Shown here in pieces: positions 6,149 to 9,567 of a stretch of DNA of 9,567 nt. Below the pieces are notes generated by a model. The model ran no database searches and had not been told where the DNA came from. It saw nothing but the letters and a program-made list of their open reading frames with translations. Location: NCBI GenBank assembly GCA_014380105.1, contig JACMKL010000759.1, positions 1 to 9,567 of the forward strand, in the 5' to 3' direction. Each line of letters begins with the position of its first letter. Positions within the stretch are counted from its first letter, which is position 1. This DNA is from Candidatus Melainabacteria bacterium (lineage in GTDB: Bacteria > Cyanobacteriota > Vampirovibrionia > Obscuribacterales > Obscuribacteraceae). Made by a program: the position numbers and the translations under genes.

Positions 6149-7534
6149 GTGGAACAGAGAAGAGTAGCCCGCATAGGCATACCGTTAGTTTTGTGTTTGC
6201 TATTTTTTGCCGCTCAGTGCTGGTTACTGACTGGCGGTAGCAAGACCCAGCCGGCGCAAATTCTTCTGGCAGACACCTCAGAACTGCAAGCATCTCCTCA
6301 ATTGGAAGGCTTTCAAAAGGATGTGCCTCCAGCAATTCTCTATGCAAAGGCATGGAAATTGATCAAGGACAATTTTTACGAGTCCGGTTACAACACTCAA
6401 GATTGGACTCGTTGGGAACATCATTACGATGGCAAACTGAAAACCACCGATGATGCATATAAAGCGATCGAAACTATGCTCGCCAGCCTTAGCGATCCAT
6501 ACACTCGCTTTCTCGATAAAGAATCTTTCAATGAAGAGAAGTCTCAAATTGAGGCACACTTGTTCGGTGTTGGCATGCAACTCGGCATGAACAAAGAACA
6601 CAAAGTGGTTGTTATCGCTCCGATTGAAGACACTCCTGCGTTTAACGCTGGTGTTCAACCTGGTGACGAAATTCTAGAAGTCGACAACAAACCAGTAAAC
6701 GGTCAGTCGCTCGATCTGGTCGTCAAACAAATTCGCGGACCTATCAAAACCAAAGTAAGCATCACATTCTCGCGCAAAACTACGCGCCGCAAAGTCATGC
6801 TAACCAGAGAAGAAATTCCAATTAAAGCTGTTGCAAGTGCAGAACTGCTGCCAGGCAATATTGGCTACATCAGACTCGATAGTTTCATCTCACAAAAAGC
6901 TAACCAGGAAATGCGTTTGGCTTTGAAGAAACTCAATAGCACGGAAGGTTTGATTATCGATTTACGCAACAACCCTGGTGGTCTGTTGTCTAATGCCATT
7001 GATATCGCCAATATGTTCCTCGACCATGGCATCATCGTTAGTACCATTGATGCTGATGGATACAAGCAAAAAACCGAAGCACAGAGCAGTCCTATCTCAA
7101 AACAACCGATTGTTATCCTGATCAACCAGGGCAGCGCATCAGCCAGCGAAATTCTCAGTGGTGCATTGCACGACAATGACAGAGCGAAATTGGTCGGGCA
7201 AAAAACCTTCGGTAAGGGGCTTGTACAGTCAATCAACAGACTGGACGATGGCTCTGGCATCAATGTCACAATCGCCAAATATTTGACGCCTAATGACGTT
7301 GATATTCACAAACACGGAATCAGCCCAGATGCTAATTGCGAAGTCACGTTGAAAGAAGACGACTTCACAAAAGGCCGTGGACCATGGTGGATTGATTTGA
7401 GTTACTCCAACTTCAAACGTTCACCTAACGATGGAAAAGACGTTCAACTTGCAAAAGCAATCGAAGTGCTGAAGAAGGAAGTCGCCACTCACGCAAGCAG
7501 AAAAACAGCGTCTTTGAAGAGTTCGAAGAAATAA
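6149..7534 (+). CDS. ctpA: S41 C-terminal processing peptidase (CtpA/Prc-like)
   Basis: This 461-residue serine protease trims or degrades exported proteins from their C-terminus. A positively charged start followed by a hydrophobic stretch at 9-28 is a signal peptide or anchor, so it acts in the periplasm. A helical segment at about 60-130 has the family wording LSDPYTRFLD. A PDZ domain at about 133-218 carries GVGMQLG and AGVQPGDEILEV. The S41 domain carries GYIRLDSF, LIIDLRNNPGG (268-278), NQGSASASEIL and KTFGKGLVQ. Predicted catalytic residues, by the 25- and 4-residue spacing of known members, are Ser331, Lys356 and Gln360; all are present. The C-terminal tail is Lys/Ser-rich. Length is typical. 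The start is GTG with AGAGGT 10 nt upstream. In cyanobacteria a paralogue matures photosystem protein D1; nothing photosynthetic is seen here, so envelope protein processing is more likely. Confidence 0.95.
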   Translation: MEQRRVARIGIPLVLCLLFFAAQCWLLTGGSKTQPAQILLADTSELQASPQLEGFQKDVPPAILYAKAWKLIKDNFYESGYNTQDWTRWEHHYDGKLKTTDDAYKAIETMLASLSDPYTRFLDKESFNEEKSQIEAHLFGVGMQLGMNKEHKVVVIAPIEDTPAFNAGVQPGDEILEVDNKPVNGQSLDLVVKQIRGPIKTKVSITFSRKTTRRKVMLTREEIPIKAVASAELLPGNIGYIRLDSFISQKANQEMRLALKKLNSTEGLIIDLRNNPGGLLSNAIDIANMFLDHGIIVSTIDADGYKQKTEAQSSPISKQPIVILINQGSASASEILSGALHDNDRAKLVGQKTFGKGLVQSINRLDDGSGINVTIAKYLTPNDVDIHKHGISPDANCEVTLKEDDFTKGRGPWWIDLSYSNFKRSPNDGKDVQLAKAIEVLKKEVATHASRKTASLKSSKK

Positions 7535-7565
7535 TAGTCGGCTTCAACAAGCCAACTAAAAAAAT

Positions 7566-7593
7566 AAGGGGCGTTCTTAGGAGCGCCCTTTCT
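7566..7593. terminator. Bidirectional intrinsic terminator
   Basis: GGGCGTTC and GAGCGCCC form an 8-bp stem (one G-U pair) around a TTAG tetraloop, with outer A-T and G-T pairs extending it. On the plus strand TTTCT follows, ending the S41 peptidase message about 35 nt after its stop. On the minus strand the complement gives TTATTTTTTTAG, an even better U-tract, 36 nt past the stop of the adenosyltransferase gene. One hairpin therefore serves both convergent genes. A smaller hairpin (GGCTT-caac-AAGCC, 7540-7553) lies beside it. Confidence 0.85.
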
Positions 7594-7628
7594 ATTAGCA
7601 ATCACTCTCTATCAGCAAACTCTGCCTG

Positions 7629-8225
7629 TTAGCAGTCCATGCCTTGAATGGCACGACCGTGGTGCCGTAATTGTGTGGTCGTTGATATTGTGGTGGCTTG
7701 TTCCATCAACCAGTCTGGTGCGCGGCGTCCGGTCAGAACCAGAACAGTCGGATCTTTTCGGTGCGAGAATGCTTCTTTGACAGATTCCCAGTCGACTAAT
7801 CCAACTCGTGCCACATCGAGGATTTCGTCGCCAATTACAATATCGTCGCCGCGTTTTAATGCTTCAGCGATATAGGCGAGACCTTCTAGGGCAGCCTCTT
7901 TATCTTCAGGCAGAATACCATTTGGCGAACTATATAAGCGGAAGCTACCTTTCGGTCCGGTGCCGATTCTATTGACGCCTGAATATTTGACGCTCAACTT
8001 ACCGAAGCCTGGCTTAGACACCTCGGACAAAATTTTGAGAGCTTCGCCTTCGCTGGAATTGCCTTCCAACTTATCAAAAAAAGCGAGAGTGACATTTTTG
8101 CCTGTGCTCAGCGCTCGCAACATAACACCGAAAGTTGCGGTTGATTTTCCGTTTCCGGTTCCCAGATAGAGCCTGATTCTCTCGTTGACAGTTTTTGCTT
8201 CTGATTCAGTAGTAGTTGTTGTCAT
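7629..8225 (-). CDS. cobO: Corrinoid adenosyltransferase, CobO/BtuR (CobA) family, divergent
   Basis: Family members transfer the adenosyl group of ATP to the cobalt of cob(I)alamin or its precursors in the cytoplasm. This 198-residue protein has the usual length and P-loop fold: LYLGTGNGKSTATFGVMLRA at 19-38, then VIGDEILDVARVGLVDWESV (family LDEI region), then VLVLTGRRAPDWLMEQA (family LTGRxAP region), and a C-terminal RHHGRAIQG. Several positions differ from the textbook family: the P-loop reads GTGNGKST rather than GNGKGKTT, and the central GEGFTW-type substrate segment is not recognisable, with GSFRLYSS in that area. The first residues are threonine-rich and probably disordered. No other cobalamin gene and no cobalamin riboswitch is visible, so a salvage or housekeeping role is inferred. 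It lies 109 nt downstream of the thioesterase gene on the same strand; no clear Shine-Dalgarno. Confidence 0.85.
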   Translation of the reverse strand: MTTTTTESEAKTVNERIRLYLGTGNGKSTATFGVMLRALSTGKNVTLAFFDKLEGNSSEGEALKILSEVSKPGFGKLSVKYSGVNRIGTGPKGSFRLYSSPNGILPEDKEAALEGLAYIAEALKRGDDIVIGDEILDVARVGLVDWESVKEAFSHRKDPTVLVLTGRRAPDWLMEQATTISTTTQLRHHGRAIQGMDC

Positions 8226-8334
8226 CTTTTTAGTATGGATGCAAAGAGAGGAAGCGGAAAGCGAATGTGTGGACAGATATGATAGCCGGACTTGACCCTT
8301 TGCGAATGGTTTTAGCTAACGGACAAAACACCTT

Positions 8335-8724
8335 CTAGAGGAGTTTAACCTGAACAGGTCGCCCGCCATCATCAATGCATACGAAGGTAATGTCAGCTTC
8401 AGTCACTGCCACTTTCTTGTTGCCGCGACTGGCTTCTACGTCAACGTGTACGGTCACCGATGTGTTGCCGACGCGCGTCACGTCAGTGTAGAAGCTGACT
8501 GCTTCACCAACCAAAACAGGTGCATGAAACACTACTTCTTTGATTGCCACGGTCACAATTTTTTGCGCAGTTACTTGGCTGACGGCAGCTGCGCCGGCCA
8601 AATCGATATAGCTAAGGATGACGCCGCCAAATATAGTGCCATGCTTGTTTGTGTCACGAGGCAGAAGAATGACTCGAATAGCCGGGTCGCGTGATTCGGC
8701 TTTTCCTTCTTTGGCAGGGGCCAT
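8335..8724 (-). CDS. Acyl-CoA thioesterase, hot-dog fold (YciA/ACOT type)
   Basis: Such enzymes hydrolyse acyl-CoA to free acid and CoA in the cytoplasm and help control acyl-CoA pools. The 129-residue protein is one hot-dog domain. Its signature RDTNKHGTIFGGVILSYID (23-41) contains Asn26, Gly29, the IFGG turn and Asp41, the active-site residues expected for the YciA class. VTVAIKEVVFHAPVLVGE (57-74) is the conserved strand around the CoA site. The length is normal for a bacterial single-domain member. AAGGA lies 7 nt before the ATG. The adenosyltransferase gene follows 109 nt downstream on the same strand, so they may share a transcript, though I see no functional link. The chain-length preference of the enzyme cannot be read from sequence. 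Confidence 0.92.
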   Translation of the reverse strand: MAPAKEGKAESRDPAIRVILLPRDTNKHGTIFGGVILSYIDLAGAAAVSQVTAQKIVTVAIKEVVFHAPVLVGEAVSFYTDVTRVGNTSVTVHVDVEASRGNKKVAVTEADITFVCIDDGGRPVQVKLL

Positions 8725-9030
8725 ATCTGATTCCTTGAATTTCGTTTGCGCTTCACTTGGTCAGATTGTCTCAGACTCTGCGACTTCTTGATAACAAGTT
8801 TTTCGCTAATCAGTCCCATAAGAGTTATCTCACCATCAGCGGTGGCATCGAAAAGCGGGCGGGGCTCCAGAGGGGTACTCTTATTCCAAACTTATGAAGA
8901 TAAGCATCCGGAGAAGTGCAAAAGCTCGGTTATAATCGGCAAGTCCTTGAAGCTACAAACTTATATTGGCAACCACACGAGCTTGCCATGAGTATTCCTC
9001 CTTCATCCCTTACTAAACGACGTTTCTGAA
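8725..9030. other. Divergent intergenic region, no convincing gene
   Basis: This 306-nt stretch lies between the thioesterase (minus) and the secreted protein gene (plus). It contains the ribosome binding site of the thioesterase, a TATAAT at 8931-8936, and two copies of CAAACTTAT (8887-8895 and 8956-8964). A 13-codon frame (8988-9029) ends one base before the next gene. An 81-codon plus frame (8746-8991) looks like chance: no ribosome binding site and unlikely composition. Confidence 0.55.
8931..8936 (+). promoter_or_regulatory. Candidate -10 element for the secreted protein gene
   Basis: A perfect TATAAT lies 94 nt before the ATG at 9031. The hexamer 17 nt upstream (CCGGAG) is not a -35 box, so the promoter would need an activator or another sigma factor, or the match is chance. 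Confidence 0.35.
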
Positions 9031-9567
9031 ATGCGCTTTCAAGCACTCACTTCAAAGTACTTCTTCCTGGCGTTTGTCGCCTCTACCGTCTGCGTGGGTC
9101 AACGCGCAAGCGCAGCAGATGTAGACCTTGGACTACGCGGTCAGATGCCTGCTGCGACTTCATCGATGGTGCAGTCAACACTGACGGAGCAGATCATCAA
9201 TTCAGATACTAATAGTTCGGTTCAACGACAACTTGGTGAAAGTCCTGATCTTGAAAGCGTTCCAGAAAAGCAGCCAGAAGTAACCAGTGCAGAAGGCACC
9301 CAAGACTTACAGCTGAAGGGCATTTCGCTGCGCGATAATTCTTCCGCGGTCGACCCCCCGCACGATCCGCTGATGCCGACTTCAATTGCGCAATCAATAA
9401 ATCGTGCCGATGATACCAATCAACTCGATCTCACTCCAATTAAAATTCCTGAGAGAGCAGCCTCCTTCGGAACATACGATTCATATAAAGCTCGTTTGTT
9501 GTACCGTTTGCCTGCCCGCATGTTTATGTCTGCCACAGTTGAAAATTCGCTGAGACTAGAAACCAAC
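9031..9567 (+). CDS. Secreted protein of unknown function (C-terminus beyond window)
   Basis: An open frame of 179 codons runs from the ATG at 9031 to the window edge without a stop. The N-terminus is a classical signal peptide: a short charged start, a hydrophobic core FFLAFVASTVCV (11-22), and an Ala-X-Ala site near RASAAD (25-30). Residues about 30-145 are Ser/Thr/Gln/Asp-rich and low in hydrophobics, probably a flexible linker. From about 146 the sequence becomes more structured, and SYKARLLYRLPARMFMSATV looks like alternating beta strands. This could begin a beta-rich periplasmic or outer-membrane domain. I do not recognise the family. No Shine-Dalgarno precedes the ATG; a 13-codon frame ending one base upstream might deliver ribosomes. 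The start is supported mainly by the signal peptide. Confidence 0.8.
   Translation, partial: MRFQALTSKYFFLAFVASTVCVGQRASAADVDLGLRGQMPAATSSMVQSTLTEQIINSDTNSSVQRQLGESPDLESVPEKQPEVTSAEGTQDLQLKGISLRDNSSAVDPPHDPLMPTSIAQSINRADDTNQLDLTPIKIPERAASFGTYDSYKARLLYRLPARMFMSATVENSLRLETN

Noticed and set aside
6278..6658. Minus-strand frame of 126 codons inside the S41 peptidase gene
   Set aside because: The plus strand encodes a complete S41 peptidase with all catalytic motifs, so this is an antisense shadow.
8226..8334. Cobalamin riboswitch upstream of the adenosyltransferase
   Set aside because: The 109-nt gap is too short for a full cobalamin riboswitch, and no B12-box-like sequence was found.

Overview
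The window is ordinary chromosomal bacterial DNA of mid GC content with densely packed housekeeping and cell-envelope genes. I see no phage, insertion sequence, CRISPR array, rRNA or tRNA. Signal peptides, a periplasmic-type C-terminal processing protease, an EnvC/NlpD-like M23 peptidase and an unknown secreted protein suggest a diderm (Gram-negative-type) cell. The mix would fit a non-photosynthetic relative of Cyanobacteria (Vampirovibrionia/Melainabacteria such as the Obscuribacterales). That placement is a guess from general protein style, not something the sequence proves.

Layout: (i) 1-841, minus strand: N-terminal 280 codons of an aldehyde dehydrogenase, cut by the window edge just before the catalytic cysteine. 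(ii) 842-1225: divergent intergenic region with a 14-nt perfect palindrome. (iii) 1226-2437, plus: secreted coiled-coil M23 metallopeptidase. (iv) 2438-2711: intergenic DNA with a hexanucleotide microsatellite (10 perfect TTGGAC units inside about 19 degenerate ones) and a strong hairpin. (v) 2712-2969, minus: small protein of unknown function. (vi) 3162-4640 and 4716-5834, minus: CCA-adding-type tRNA nucleotidyltransferase with an HD domain, preceded by a YbhN/LPG-synthase-TM-family membrane protein; the two probably form one transcription unit, with a palindrome and possible internal promoter between them. (vii) 5835-6148: divergent intergenic region with an imperfect direct repeat of 42-bp period. 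(viii) 6149-7534, plus: S41 C-terminal processing peptidase with a PDZ domain. (ix) 7566-7593: intrinsic terminator that reads well in both directions between convergent genes. (x) 7629-8225 and 8335-8724, minus: a divergent CobO/BtuR-type corrinoid adenosyltransferase and an upstream hot-dog acyl-CoA thioesterase. (xi) 9031-9567, plus: 5' part of a gene for a secreted protein of unknown function, running off the window.

Two envelope peptidases (M23 and S41) and a lipid-flippase-like membrane protein give the middle of the window a cell-envelope flavour, but they are not in one operon. The remaining genes (aldehyde oxidation, tRNA maturation, corrinoid adenosylation, acyl-CoA hydrolysis) look like independent housekeeping functions. 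I found no convincing new multi-gene system. The points most worth checking are the divergent adenosyltransferase, the regulatory-looking palindromes and repeats, the microsatellite and the two unknown proteins.
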